A stretch of DNA of 64,000 nt from Pseudofrankia saprophytica (GTDB taxonomy: Bacteria > Actinomycetota > Actinomycetes > Frankiales > Frankiaceae): positions 7,308,720-7,372,719 of the forward strand of contig NZ_KI912266.1 in assembly GCF_000235425.2 (NCBI RefSeq), written 5' to 3'. The notes under the pieces are model-generated. The model saw only the letters and a list, made by a program, of their open reading frames with translations. It did not search any database and had not been told where the DNA came from. Position numbers and translations under genes: made by a program. This document shows positions 17,486-25,959 of this stretch, one piece after another (positions within the stretch are counted from its first letter, which is position 1; every line of letters begins with the position of its first letter).

Positions 17486-18256
17486 ATGACGCAGAACGCA
17501 GATCGGCTCCTGGCGGTGACGCCGGGTTCCCCGCCTTCCGAGGCGCCGGGCGGCACGCCCGCGGCGACACCGGGCGACCCGTCCGTGGCGGCACCGGGTA
17601 TCCAGTCCCAGCCGGCCGGCGACGTCGCCGCCCGCACGGCGGCGCGCACGCTCGCCGCGCGCACCGCCGGCTACACGAACGAGGTGCGCCGGCTGCTCGA
17701 CGCCGGTTTAGAGGTGATCCGGCGCAACGGCATCTCATCACGCCCCCGGGTCGCCGACATCGTCGCCGAGGCGGGACTGTCCAACGACGCGTTCTACCGC
17801 CACTTCCCGTCCAAGGACGCGCTGGTCACCGCGCTGATCGAGGACGGGAGCGAGCGGCTGGCCAGCTACACCGCCCACCAGATGAGCAAGGAGCCGACGC
17901 CCGCGGGCCAGGTGCGCCGCTGGGTGGAGGCCGTGCTCGGGCAGGCCAGGGGCGAGGTGGCCGCGTCGACGCTGGCCGTGATGTGGAACGGGAGCAGCAC
18001 CAGGAACGCCACTCCCGGCCTCCACCCGGCCGCCGGGTCGATGTCGGTGCTGCTGCGCGCGCCGTTCGCCGCGCTGGGCAGCGGGCACCCCGAGCCGGAC
18101 GCGACGCTGGCCGCGTTCGCCGTCTTCGGCGCGTTGTCGGACTTCCTGTGGCGACGGAACGAACCCACCGACGCCGAGATCGACCAGGTCACCGCCTTCT
18201 GCCTGCGGGCGGCCCAACCACCGATTCCCCAGCCCAGTCAGGGAGCGCACTCATGA
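17486..18256 (+). CDS. TetR/AcrR-family transcriptional regulator
   Basis: DNA-binding repressor, about 256 aa. A Pro/Ala-rich tail of about 50 residues precedes the helix-turn-helix, recognised by VADIVAEAGLSNDAFYRHF near residue 95; the ligand domain follows. The ATG at 17486 was chosen over 17387 because the longer form reads through promoter DNA and the dyad. No ribosome site is visible before it, so a leaderless transcript is possible. Its stop overlaps the next start (ATGA). It probably controls the MFS gene and its own operon. Confidence 0.85.
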   Translation: MTQNADRLLAVTPGSPPSEAPGGTPAATPGDPSVAAPGIQSQPAGDVAARTAARTLAARTAGYTNEVRRLLDAGLEVIRRNGISSRPRVADIVAEAGLSNDAFYRHFPSKDALVTALIEDGSERLASYTAHQMSKEPTPAGQVRRWVEAVLGQARGEVAASTLAVMWNGSSTRNATPGLHPAAGSMSVLLRAPFAALGSGHPEPDATLAAFAVFGALSDFLWRRNEPTDAEIDQVTAFCLRAAQPPIPQPSQGAHS

Positions 18257-19206
18257 AGGCTGTCCGTTCGGCGGGCGGCGCCGTGTCGGTCATCGACGTC
18301 GACCTACCGCCAGGCGAGGGCGACGAGCTGTTGACGATGAAGTCCGCGAGCATCTGCAGCTCGGACCTCATGTACCTCAGATACGGCCTGAGCCAGGTCG
18401 TCGGCCACGAGCTCGCCGGAGTCCGCGCCGACGGCACGCCGGTCATCGTCGAGGCGGTGTTCGGCTGCGGCACGTGCGACCAGTGCCAGATCGGCCGGTA
18501 CAACCTCTGCCCAGTCCATTTCACCCGAGCGCTGGGCGCCAACGCCGACGGCGGCATGGCCGAGCAGTTCCGCGCCCCGAGCCCCCGGCTCGTGCCGGTC
18601 CCCGACGGGCTCGCCGTCACGGACGCCTCCCTCGCCGAGCCGGCCGCCGTCTCCTGGCACGCGCTGCGCCTCGCCGGCACCGGCAAGGACACCAGCGTGG
18701 CGGTCGTCGGCGCGGGCGCTCTCGGCCTGCTGGCCGTCGCCGGTGCCCGCAGGCTCGGCGCCCCCGAGGTCACGCTCGACGCGCGCCACCGCCACCAGGC
18801 CGAGGCGGGTGAGCGCCTGGGTGCGCGGATCGGCGCGGACGGCCGCTACGACGTCGTCCTCGACGCCGCCGGCACCACGGAGAGCCTCGCCCGCGCGATC
18901 GAGCTCGTCGGCCCGCGCGGAACCGTGGTCTCGGTCGCCGTCCACATGGGCCCGGTCGAGATCGCCTGGAGCACCCTGTTCCACCTGGAGGCCCGCGTCA
19001 TCCCGTCCGTGGGCTACTGCACGCACGACGACGGCGCTGGCGGTAGCGTGACCGAGCTGGCGGAGGTCGCGGCAATGCTGGCGGAGAATCCCGAAATCCC
19101 CAAGACGCTGATCACGCACCGGTTTCCGCTCGAGGACGCCGCCGAGGCGTTCCGGGTGGCGGGCGACAAGACGACAGGCGCTATCCGAGTGGTGGTGGAG
19201 CTGTGA
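18253..19206 (+). CDS. Zinc-type alcohol dehydrogenase (MDR family)
   Basis: NAD(P)-dependent alcohol dehydrogenase, 317 aa. It has the catalytic-zinc GHE-type motif VGHELAG, the structural-zinc cysteines CGTCDQCQIGRYNLC, and the cofactor motif VVGAGALGLLAV. It is shorter than the usual 340-360 aa. Zinc ligand Cys in ICSSDLMY is present. Start ATG overlaps the TetR stop. It probably oxidises an alcohol in the pathway run by this operon; substrate unknown. Confidence 0.86.
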   Translation: MKAVRSAGGAVSVIDVDLPPGEGDELLTMKSASICSSDLMYLRYGLSQVVGHELAGVRADGTPVIVEAVFGCGTCDQCQIGRYNLCPVHFTRALGANADGGMAEQFRAPSPRLVPVPDGLAVTDASLAEPAAVSWHALRLAGTGKDTSVAVVGAGALGLLAVAGARRLGAPEVTLDARHRHQAEAGERLGARIGADGRYDVVLDAAGTTESLARAIELVGPRGTVVSVAVHMGPVEIAWSTLFHLEARVIPSVGYCTHDDGAGGSVTELAEVAAMLAENPEIPKTLITHRFPLEDAAEAFRVAGDKTTGAIRVVVEL

Positions 19207-19679
19207 CGACGCTACGGCCAGAGGACCAGTTCCACGCCGGGGTCATCGTCGAGGACTTCGAGGGCACCCTCGACCGGCTGACGAAGCTGTTCGGCTTCGA
19301 GTGGTGCGACGAGCTGGTGAGCGACGTGGCGGTACGGATCATCACCCCGGACGGCCCCGTGGACACCACCGTCACGACGCGTTTCTCCTACTCGGTGAAC
19401 GAGCCCCGCCTCGAGGTCATCCGGCCCATTCCCGGGACCGTCTGGGTGCCCGCCGACTCGGGCGTGCACCACCTCGGCTACTGGTCGGACGACGTGCCGG
19501 GCGACTCCGCGGCGCTCGCCGCGCTGGGAATGCCGCTGGAGGTCGCCGGCATCGGCCCGGACGGGCAGCCCTACTGGGCTTACCACCGGGGCACCGACGG
19601 TCCGCGGATCGAGCTGGTGAGCCGGAGCATCAAGCCGGGGCTGGAGCAGTACTGGGCGCACAGCCGGCGCCCGGCGTGA
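19203..19679 (+). CDS. VOC-superfamily protein (glyoxalase/dioxygenase fold)
   Basis: 158-aa protein of the vicinal-oxygen-chelate fold: N-terminal HAGVIVEDFEGTLDRL and later HHLGYWSDDV match the two paired beta-alpha-beta modules, with His and Glu candidates for metal binding (HAG, HHLGY, IELVS). GTG start within the preceding stop (GTGA). Isomerases, epimerases and some lactone- or CoA-ester-processing enzymes have this fold; the reaction is not readable. Confidence 0.75.
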   Translation: MTTLRPEDQFHAGVIVEDFEGTLDRLTKLFGFEWCDELVSDVAVRIITPDGPVDTTVTTRFSYSVNEPRLEVIRPIPGTVWVPADSGVHHLGYWSDDVPGDSAALAALGMPLEVAGIGPDGQPYWAYHRGTDGPRIELVSRSIKPGLEQYWAHSRRPA

Positions 19680-21028
19680 GCCTGGCGGCGCCGACCGAGC
19701 TGGTCGGGCTGACCGGCGGCAAGGGGGTCATGCTCGCCTCGCCGGTACCGGCCGACGTCGCGGCCGTCGGCTACGTCGAGCACGAGCTCGCCGCGGCAGG
19801 GACGGCGACCGCCTACCGGGCCGTCGGCGAACTCTCGGCGGACGGCCGCTGGACGTTCGGGCCCGCCGGCTCGGCGCCCTACCGCACCCGGGTCGTCGTG
19901 CGCCGCCCGGTCGCGGCCGAGCGCTTCAGCGGCACCGCGGTCGTCGAGTGGCTCAACGTCAGCTCCGGCCACGACGCCGACGTCATCTGGGCGACCAACC
20001 ACGAGGAGATCACCCGCCGCGGCCACGCCTGGGTCGGCGTGTCGGCCCAGCTCATCGGAGTCGCGGGCGGCCCCGTGCTCGCCTCGCCCGTCGAGGGCGC
20101 CGACGCGCCCGGACTCGTGGGCACCGACCCGGAGCGCTACGGCTCGCTCGTCCACCCCGGCGACGGGTTCGCGTTCGACCTGTTCACCCAGACGGCCCGC
20201 TCGGTCCGCGACGGGACGCTGCTGGGGGGTCTCACCCCGCGGCTCGTGCTCGCCGCCGGCCAGTCCCAGTCCGCCTACGCGATGGTCACCTACGTCAACG
20301 GGGTCGAGCCGCTCGTCCGCGGGCTGTTCGACGGCTACCTGCTGCACAGCCGCGGGCTGGGCGCGCTGAACCTCGCCGCTCCTGGTCAGCCGGCGGGCCT
20401 GCACGCGCTGACCGCGACCAGCCCGGTGCTCGTCCGGGAGGACACCACCACCCCGGTACTCATCGTCCAGGCCGAGGGCGACCTGAACCAGGTGCTGCAC
20501 TCGCTCGGCTCCCGCCAGGACGACCTCGAGCACGTCCGCACGTGGGAGGTCGCCGGCGCCGCCCACGCCGACCAGCACACCGTCGGCCCGTTCGCCGACC
20601 TGCTCGGCTGCGGCGTCGACGTCAACGACGCCCCGATGCACGTCGTCGTCAAGGCCGCGCTGCGCGCGCTGGAGACCTGGGCGCGCGGCGGCACTCCGCC
20701 GCCCGCCTCGCCGCGGATAACGACCGCGGGCGGCGAGATCGTCCGCGACGGCGACGGCATCGCGCTCGGCGGGATCCGCACGCCACCGGTCGACGTGCCG
20801 GTCGACGTGCTGTCCGGCATCCCCGGCCCGAACCCGTCGGTGATCTGCCAGCTGTTCGGCTCGACGATCGCGCTGCCGGCCGCGCGGGTCGCCGAGCTCT
20901 ACCCGTCGCGCGCGCACTACCTGGCGCGTTACACCGCCGCCGTCGACCGGCTCGTCGCCGACGGCTTCGCCCTCGCCGAGGACCGCGAGGCCCTCCTCGC
21001 CTACGCCCAGCCCGACCGGATCTCGTAG
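19676..21028 (+). CDS. Alpha/beta hydrolase domain protein (Abhydrolase_10-like)
   Basis: 450-aa hydrolase. N-terminal GYVEHELAAAGTATAY, VEWLNVSSG, and the nucleophile elbow AGQSQSAY (Ser in QSQ) fit the large alpha/beta-hydrolase domain family found in actinobacterial and proteobacterial catabolic islands. The acid is likely in QAEGDLNQ and the base in GAAHADQHT. No signal peptide. GTG start overlaps the VOC stop. Probably an esterase or lactonase. Assigned from recalled family features, not a search. Confidence 0.75.
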   Translation: MSLAAPTELVGLTGGKGVMLASPVPADVAAVGYVEHELAAAGTATAYRAVGELSADGRWTFGPAGSAPYRTRVVVRRPVAAERFSGTAVVEWLNVSSGHDADVIWATNHEEITRRGHAWVGVSAQLIGVAGGPVLASPVEGADAPGLVGTDPERYGSLVHPGDGFAFDLFTQTARSVRDGTLLGGLTPRLVLAAGQSQSAYAMVTYVNGVEPLVRGLFDGYLLHSRGLGALNLAAPGQPAGLHALTATSPVLVREDTTTPVLIVQAEGDLNQVLHSLGSRQDDLEHVRTWEVAGAAHADQHTVGPFADLLGCGVDVNDAPMHVVVKAALRALETWARGGTPPPASPRITTAGGEIVRDGDGIALGGIRTPPVDVPVDVLSGIPGPNPSVICQLFGSTIALPAARVAELYPSRAHYLARYTAAVDRLVADGFALAEDREALLAYAQPDRIS

Positions 21029-21072
21029 CCGCGGGCTTTCCGGGGCCCCGTCGAGCGAGGAGTGATCCGCGC

Positions 21073-22092
21073 ATGAGCACGTCAGCCCAGCCGAACGGCC
21101 GCGCGATGACCGGCCCGGCGTCGCCCACCGGCCCGGCGCTCTCGACGCCGCCGCCACGGCCAGGGCTCGTGCGCCGGACGACGACGCACGACTCGCTGCG
21201 GCCCGCCGGCCTGTCCGGTCCCGTGATGCTGGACGCGCGTGGCCGGGACGTGCGTGTCGAGGCCGACGGCGCCCTGACCGTCCTGGACGCGGCGCGCCTC
21301 GACGCCGAGATCGCCTTCCCCCGCCGGGAGGTCACCCGGATCGGCTTCGACCCGGACGAGCCACGGCTCGCGGCGCTCGTCGGCGTCCGGGCGGCTTCGG
21401 GCTTCCGGCAGGCGGTCTACGCCGCCCTGCCCGACGAGCGCGCCAGCCACTCGGTCCGCTTCCAGCTGCTCGACGACCTGCCTACGGCGGTGCTGGTCAG
21501 CGGCTACGCCACCCAGTGGGTGGCGCCTGGGCCCTTCCCGCAGTGGCGGCAGGGAATGGCCTCGCAGTACCCGGACCTGTGCGCCGGCTGGGTCACCGAC
21601 GGCACGATCATCCGCGGGATCGAGGCCACCGGGCGGGTGCCGGCCCCGTTCGGGCCGCCGGTGCCGCCGATCGAGGGCGACGACCCGGACGGCTGGCACG
21701 AGGTGGCGCCGCTGCCGGCGCACGGGATGCGCCGGCGCCGTCGGCTCGACGTCTGGCGGGCGGGCGCCGAGGCGCGGGCCGAGTGCTTCTTCCGCGACAG
21801 CCACGTCGATCCGGACGGCGTCGAGACCGCGGTGCACGAGTACACCGTGCACGCCACGCTCGACCCGGCGACGACGACGTTCACGGCGTGCACGGCGGAG
21901 TTCGGCGCGCTGCCGTGGCCGGAGTGCCCGCTCGCGCTGGCCAGCGCTGGCCGCCTGGTGGGACAGCGCCCGGACGGGTTGCGCCGCGAGGTGCGGGACA
22001 CCTTCACCGGGGTCACGACGTGCACGCACCTCAACGACACTCTGCGCTCGCTCGAGGACGTCGGCGCGCTGCTCGCCCGCCTACCGGTCTGA
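21073..22092 (+). CDS. DUF2889-domain protein, function unknown
   Basis: 339 aa. The central and C-terminal parts match what I recall of DUF2889: RRREV-type strands, RDSHVDPDGVETAVHEYTV, and the closing TCTHLNDTLRSLEDV. N-terminal 40 residues are Pro/Thr/Ser-rich. No signal peptide or membrane helix. It follows the hydrolase by 44 bp with its own GAGGAGT-type site, last in the TetR-led operon. The family is often found next to acyl-CoA and terpenoid or steroid catabolism genes, but no activity is established to my knowledge. Confidence 0.65.
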   Translation: MSTSAQPNGRAMTGPASPTGPALSTPPPRPGLVRRTTTHDSLRPAGLSGPVMLDARGRDVRVEADGALTVLDAARLDAEIAFPRREVTRIGFDPDEPRLAALVGVRAASGFRQAVYAALPDERASHSVRFQLLDDLPTAVLVSGYATQWVAPGPFPQWRQGMASQYPDLCAGWVTDGTIIRGIEATGRVPAPFGPPVPPIEGDDPDGWHEVAPLPAHGMRRRRRLDVWRAGAEARAECFFRDSHVDPDGVETAVHEYTVHATLDPATTTFTACTAEFGALPWPECPLALASAGRLVGQRPDGLRREVRDTFTGVTTCTHLNDTLRSLEDVGALLARLPV

Positions 22093-22117
22093 GGCGGCCC
22101 GCCTCGGCCATGGCCGA

Positions 22118-22150
22118 GGATCTTCGTTCCGGCAGGCGTTCCGAAGATCC
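22118..22150. terminator. Inverted repeat GGATCTTCG ... CGAAGATCC
   Basis: Perfect 9-bp arms 22118-22126 and 22142-22150 with a 15-base spacer, between the end of the DUF2889 gene and the dyad operator. It may be a terminator of the upstream operon or a second operator. Confidence 0.45.
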
Positions 22151-22170
22151 AAACTTGTGTTCGGCATTGT

Positions 22171-22185
22171 CAGAATCGTATTCTG
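22171..22185. promoter_or_regulatory. 15-bp dyad operator, site 2
   Basis: CAGAATCGTATTCTG, perfect 6-bp arms, 26 bases before the GTG of the ACAD-kinase operon. Same family as sites at 17471, 34491 and 46263. Confidence 0.6.
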
Positions 22186-22211
22186 GCGAAGACGACCAGG
22201 AAGGACACACC

Positions 22212-23513
22212 GTGGCGTGGGACTTCGAGACCGATCCCGAGTACCAGAAGAAGCTGGACTGGGCGAACGAGTTCGTCCGCAGCGAGGTCGAGCCGCTTGA
22301 CCTCGCGTTCCCGGACCTGCAGTTCGTACCGCTCACCGACAAGCGCCGGGAGCTCATCGACCCGCTCAAGCAGCAGGTCCGCGACCAGGGCCTGTGGGCG
22401 ACCCACCTGAGCCCCGAGCTCGGCGGCCAGGGCTTCGGCCAGCAGAAGCTGGGGCTGCTCAACGAGATCCTCGGCCGCTCCTCCTGGGCGCCGATCGTCT
22501 TCGGCTGCCAGGCGCCGGACACCGGCAACGCCGAGATCATCGCCCACTACGGCACGCCGGAGCAGAAGGAGAAGTACCTCCGGCCGCTGCTCGACGGCGA
22601 GATGTTCTCCAGCTACTCGATGACCGAGCCGCAGGCCGGCGCGGACCCGACGCAGTTCACCTGCCGCGCCCACAAGGAGGGCGGCGAGTGGATCATCAAC
22701 GGGTGGAAGTACTTCTCGTCGAACGCCAAGACCGCGAGCTTCTTCATCGTCATGGTGGTCACGAACCCCGACGTGAGCGCGTACCGAGGCATGTCGATGT
22801 TCCTGGTGCCGGCCGACACGCCGGGCATCAACATCGTCCGTAACGTCGGCCTTTTCGGCGAGCCACTGGGCGAGGGCTTCCACGCGCTCATCCACTACGA
22901 GGACGTGCGGGTGCCCGAGTCCGCGCTGCTCGGCGGCGAGGGCCAGGCGTTCGCCATCGCCCAGACCCGGCTCGGCGGCGGGCGCATCCACCACGCGATG
23001 CGCACCATCGGCCAGGCGCAGCGGCTGCTGGACATGACCTGCGAGCGCGCGCTGTCGCGCACCACCGCGGGCAGCAAGCTCGCGGAGAAGCAGTTCGTCC
23101 AGGGCTTCATCGCCGACTCGTACGCGCAGCTGCTGCAGTTCCGGCTGCTCGTCATGTACGTCGCCTGGGAGATCGACAAGTACCAGGACTACAAGCGCGT
23201 CCGCAAGGACATCGCCACGGCGAAGATCGTCATGCCGACCATCCTGCACGACATCGCCTGGCGGGCGATGCAGATCCACGGCGCGCTCGGCACCACGAAC
23301 GAGATGCCGTTCTTCCGGTACATCCACGGCGCCGCCGTGATGGGCCTGGCCGACGGGCCGACCGAGGTCCACAAGATGACCGTCGCCAAGCAGGTCCTGC
23401 GCGACTACAAGCCGGCCGAGGGCATGTGGCCGACCGAGTGGATCCCGGGCAAGCTCGACGCCTCCCGGGCCAAGTACGCCAAGTTCCTTGAGCACGAGGT
23501 GGGAAACCTGTGA
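22212..23513 (+). CDS. Acyl-CoA dehydrogenase, ACAD11-like
   Basis: 433-aa ACAD with SMTEPQAGADPTQF at the flavin loop, INGWKYFSSNA, and LADGPTEVHKM near the C-terminus. Asp replaces the classical catalytic Glu, as in ACAD10/11 and the 8836 protein. GTG start chosen because AGGAAGGA lies eight bases upstream and because the long open frame upstream is antisense shadow. It overlaps the kinase gene by GTGA. Likely substrate is a 4-phosphoacyl-CoA made by the kinase; side-chain length unknown. Confidence 0.88.
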   Translation: MAWDFETDPEYQKKLDWANEFVRSEVEPLDLAFPDLQFVPLTDKRRELIDPLKQQVRDQGLWATHLSPELGGQGFGQQKLGLLNEILGRSSWAPIVFGCQAPDTGNAEIIAHYGTPEQKEKYLRPLLDGEMFSSYSMTEPQAGADPTQFTCRAHKEGGEWIINGWKYFSSNAKTASFFIVMVVTNPDVSAYRGMSMFLVPADTPGINIVRNVGLFGEPLGEGFHALIHYEDVRVPESALLGGEGQAFAIAQTRLGGGRIHHAMRTIGQAQRLLDMTCERALSRTTAGSKLAEKQFVQGFIADSYAQLLQFRLLVMYVAWEIDKYQDYKRVRKDIATAKIVMPTILHDIAWRAMQIHGALGTTNEMPFFRYIHGAAVMGLADGPTEVHKMTVAKQVLRDYKPAEGMWPTEWIPGKLDASRAKYAKFLEHEVGNL

Positions 23514-24562
23514 GCGCCGAGACCGAGACCGAAACCACGCTCGACTTCGAGCGGCTCGCCGCCTGGATGGACGCCCAGGGGCTGCCCGGCGCGGGCGCCC
23601 CGCTGGAGCACAAGTTCCTCTCCGGCGGCACGCAGAACGAGATCTACCTGCTGACCCGCGGCGACTTCCAGTGCGTCATCCGGATCCCACCGGCCACGGC
23701 GCCGGCCGACCGGGACAACGGCATCGTGCGGGAATGGCGGATCATCGAGGCGCTCGACGGCACCGACGTCCCGCACACCGCCGCCGTGGCGGTCTGCACC
23801 GACTCGTCGGTGCTCGGCCGGACCTTCTACCTCATGGGCTTCGTCGACGGCTGGTCGCCGATGAGCATGAAGGACCGCAAGTGGCCCGAGCCGTTCAACA
23901 GCGACCTGGAGCTGCGCAAGGGCCTGGGCTATCAGCTGGCCGAGGGCATCGCGCTGCTGTCGAAGGTCGACTGGCAGGCCAAGGGGCTGCAGACCCTGGG
24001 CCGTCCGGACGGCTTCCACGAGCGCCAGGTCGACCGCTGGCTGCGTTTCTTCAACAGGATCAAGGCCCGTGAGCTCGACGGCATGGACACGGTCACCGAG
24101 TGGCTGCGGGGCCACCGGCCGCTCGACTACATCCCCGGCCTGATGCACGGCGACTACCAGTTCGCCAACGTCATGTTCAAGAACGAGGTCCCGGCGAAGC
24201 TGGCCGCGCTGGTCGACTGGGAGATGGGTACCGTCGGTGACCCGAAGCTGGACCTGGCCTGGATGATCATGAGTTGGCCGGACGACACGTCTGAACCCAC
24301 GTCGGGTTACGTCGACCTGCAGGGCATGCCCACCCGCGACCAGATCGTCGAGCACTACGCCAAGGTCTCCGGTCGCCAGGTCGACGACCTTGACTACTAC
24401 CTCGTCCTGGCCCGGTGGAAGATGGCGATCGTCCTGGAGCAGGGCTTCCAGCGCGCGGGCAGCGACCCGAAGCTGCTCGCGTTCGGGCCGGTCATCGAGA
24501 AGTCCATGACGGAGGCGGCCGAGTTCGCCTCGACCACCGACTACAGCTACACGGGGCGCTGA
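23510..24562 (+). CDS. APH-family kinase, likely 4-hydroxyacyl-CoA kinase
   Basis: 350 aa with the APH kinase fold: nucleotide loop SGGTQNEIYLL, VIRIPP in the VAIK position, Brenner motif LMHGDYQFANVMF near residue 213 and VDWEMGTVGDPKLDL. Only distantly like the 10026 kinase (different N-terminus and lid), so the two modules probably handle different acyl chains. Joined to the ACAD by GTGA overlap and followed one base later by the quinone oxidoreductase gene. Confidence 0.84.
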   Translation: MSAETETETTLDFERLAAWMDAQGLPGAGAPLEHKFLSGGTQNEIYLLTRGDFQCVIRIPPATAPADRDNGIVREWRIIEALDGTDVPHTAAVAVCTDSSVLGRTFYLMGFVDGWSPMSMKDRKWPEPFNSDLELRKGLGYQLAEGIALLSKVDWQAKGLQTLGRPDGFHERQVDRWLRFFNRIKARELDGMDTVTEWLRGHRPLDYIPGLMHGDYQFANVMFKNEVPAKLAALVDWEMGTVGDPKLDLAWMIMSWPDDTSEPTSGYVDLQGMPTRDQIVEHYAKVSGRQVDDLDYYLVLARWKMAIVLEQGFQRAGSDPKLLAFGPVIEKSMTEAAEFASTTDYSYTGR

Positions 24563-24563
24563 C

Positions 24564-25541
24564 ATGCTGGCGGCGGTGTGTGCGGAGAACGGCGCGCCGG
24601 AGGTCATCCAGGTCAAGGAGATCGACACGCCGCCGGTAGGCCCGGGCCAGGTCCGGGTCGGCGTCCGGGCGGCGGCGGTCAACTTCCCCGACGTGCTCGT
24701 CATCGCGGGCACCTACCAGGTGAAGGCGCCCGTGCCCTTCGTGCCGGGAAGCGAGTTCGCCGGCATCGTCGAGGAGGTCGGCGACGGTGTCACCGGCCTC
24801 GCCCCCGGCGACCGGGTGGCGGGGACGGTGTTCGTCGGCGCCTTCGCGCAGCAGGTCGTGTGCGCCGCCGACTCGGTGCGGCCCGTCCCGGACGGGGTGG
24901 ACGACCGGTCGGCCGCGGCCTTCTCCGTCGGGCACCGCACGTCGTATCACGTGCTGCGCTCGATGGCCCGGGTGCAGCCGGGTGACCGGGTCGTGGTGCT
25001 CGGCGCGGGTGGCGGCGTCGGTCTCGCCGCCGTCCAGCTCGCCGTCGCCCTCGGGGCCGAGGTGACCGCGGTGGCGAACTCGTCGGACAAGCTGCAGGCG
25101 GCCGCGGCGAACGGCGCGACGACGCTGATCGACAACGAGGCCGAGGACCTGCGGAAGGCGTTGAAGGTCGCGCACCCGGCGGGCGTCGACGTCGTCGTCG
25201 ACATGGTCGGCGGAGATCTCTCGGAGGCGGCGCTGCGGGCGCTGCGCTTCGACGGCCGCTTCGTGACCATCGGCTACGCCTCGGGGACCATCCCGCGGAT
25301 CCCGCTCAACCTGGTGCTGCTCAAGGGCGCGCACATCATGGGCTTCCAGATGCGCGACTTCGCCACCCACCGGCCGGACGAGCTGGCCCGTGACGAGCGG
25401 GAGCTCATGGAGCTGCTCTCCTCGGGGAAGGTGCGTCCGCACATCGGCGCGGTGTTCGCACTCGCCGACACGGCCGACGCGCTGCGGTTCGTCACCGACG
25501 GCAAGGCGATCGGCAAGGTCGTCCTCGACGTCGCGCCCTGA
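24564..25541 (+). CDS. NADPH:quinone oxidoreductase, zinc-independent MDR
   Basis: 325-aa medium-chain reductase of the quinone-oxidoreductase/enoyl-reductase branch: NFPDVLVIAGTYQ, cofactor motif GAGGGVGLAAVQ near residue 150, no zinc cysteines, GKVVLDV at the C-terminus. It reduces quinones or alpha,beta-unsaturated carbonyls with NADPH. Third gene of the second ACAD-kinase operon, where an enoyl-CoA or enone reduction is the likely job. The start is one base after the kinase stop. Confidence 0.86.
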   Translation: MLAAVCAENGAPEVIQVKEIDTPPVGPGQVRVGVRAAAVNFPDVLVIAGTYQVKAPVPFVPGSEFAGIVEEVGDGVTGLAPGDRVAGTVFVGAFAQQVVCAADSVRPVPDGVDDRSAAAFSVGHRTSYHVLRSMARVQPGDRVVVLGAGGGVGLAAVQLAVALGAEVTAVANSSDKLQAAAANGATTLIDNEAEDLRKALKVAHPAGVDVVVDMVGGDLSEAALRALRFDGRFVTIGYASGTIPRIPLNLVLLKGAHIMGFQMRDFATHRPDELARDERELMELLSSGKVRPHIGAVFALADTADALRFVTDGKAIGKVVLDVAP

Positions 25542-25959
25542 GCGGGACCGGTAGCCCTGTGTCCCCGGTGCGTCCGGCGTGGTGACACCCGGAACCGAGC
25601 TTGTCGCCGGGCAACCGGCGCGGCCTTTCTCGGTGTCGCGGTCTGAACCGTTTCCGTGGCATCGGGTTCGGTGGCATCGTGCGCCGCGACATTAAGCACA
25701 TATCATTTGCGCGCGACTACCCGTGACGGGATGAGGGCGCCCGGCATTCGCCGGGCGCCCCTTTCCGTTGCCTGACAGCGCGGTCGATAGCATCGACTCC
25801 GATATCGACGTCAATAGGAGATCCGGGGCCGCGTCATTCCGTGCCGCGCGCTCCGCCGTGACGCGGGGAACACCGCTCTCGGCGCCGGGCCTCCAGGGTG
25901 ACGGGCGCGAGGCTCACAAGGCCGAGCGGCCGCCATATCTCCAGAGGAGTTTCCCCGCA
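25542..25959. other. 418-bp gap before the binding-protein array
   Basis: Holds a strong hairpin at 25735-25760, an AT-rich stretch (25690-25712, with CATATCATTTG) that could be a promoter, and a leader ending in AGAGGAG before the ATG at 25960. The frame of copy 1 is open back to 25768, but that part is unlike the signal peptides of the paralogues and is probably untranslated. Confidence 0.6.
25735..25760 (+). terminator. Rho-independent terminator
   Basis: Perfect 11-bp stem GGGCGCCCGGC (25735-25745) with 25750-25760, tetraloop ATTC, followed by CTTTCC. It ends the ACAD-kinase operon. Confidence 0.75.

Noticed and set aside
22171-22185. KstR cholesterol-regulator operator
   Set aside because: The arms resemble AGAA/TTCT, but the centre is three bases (five between AGAA and TTCT), whereas KstR sites have a two-base centre with AAC/GTT. 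No KstR-like gene was recognised.
25768-25959. Longer start for binding-protein copy 1
   Set aside because: The extra 64 codons would bury the signal peptide; AGAGGAG and the conserved signal sequence support 25960.
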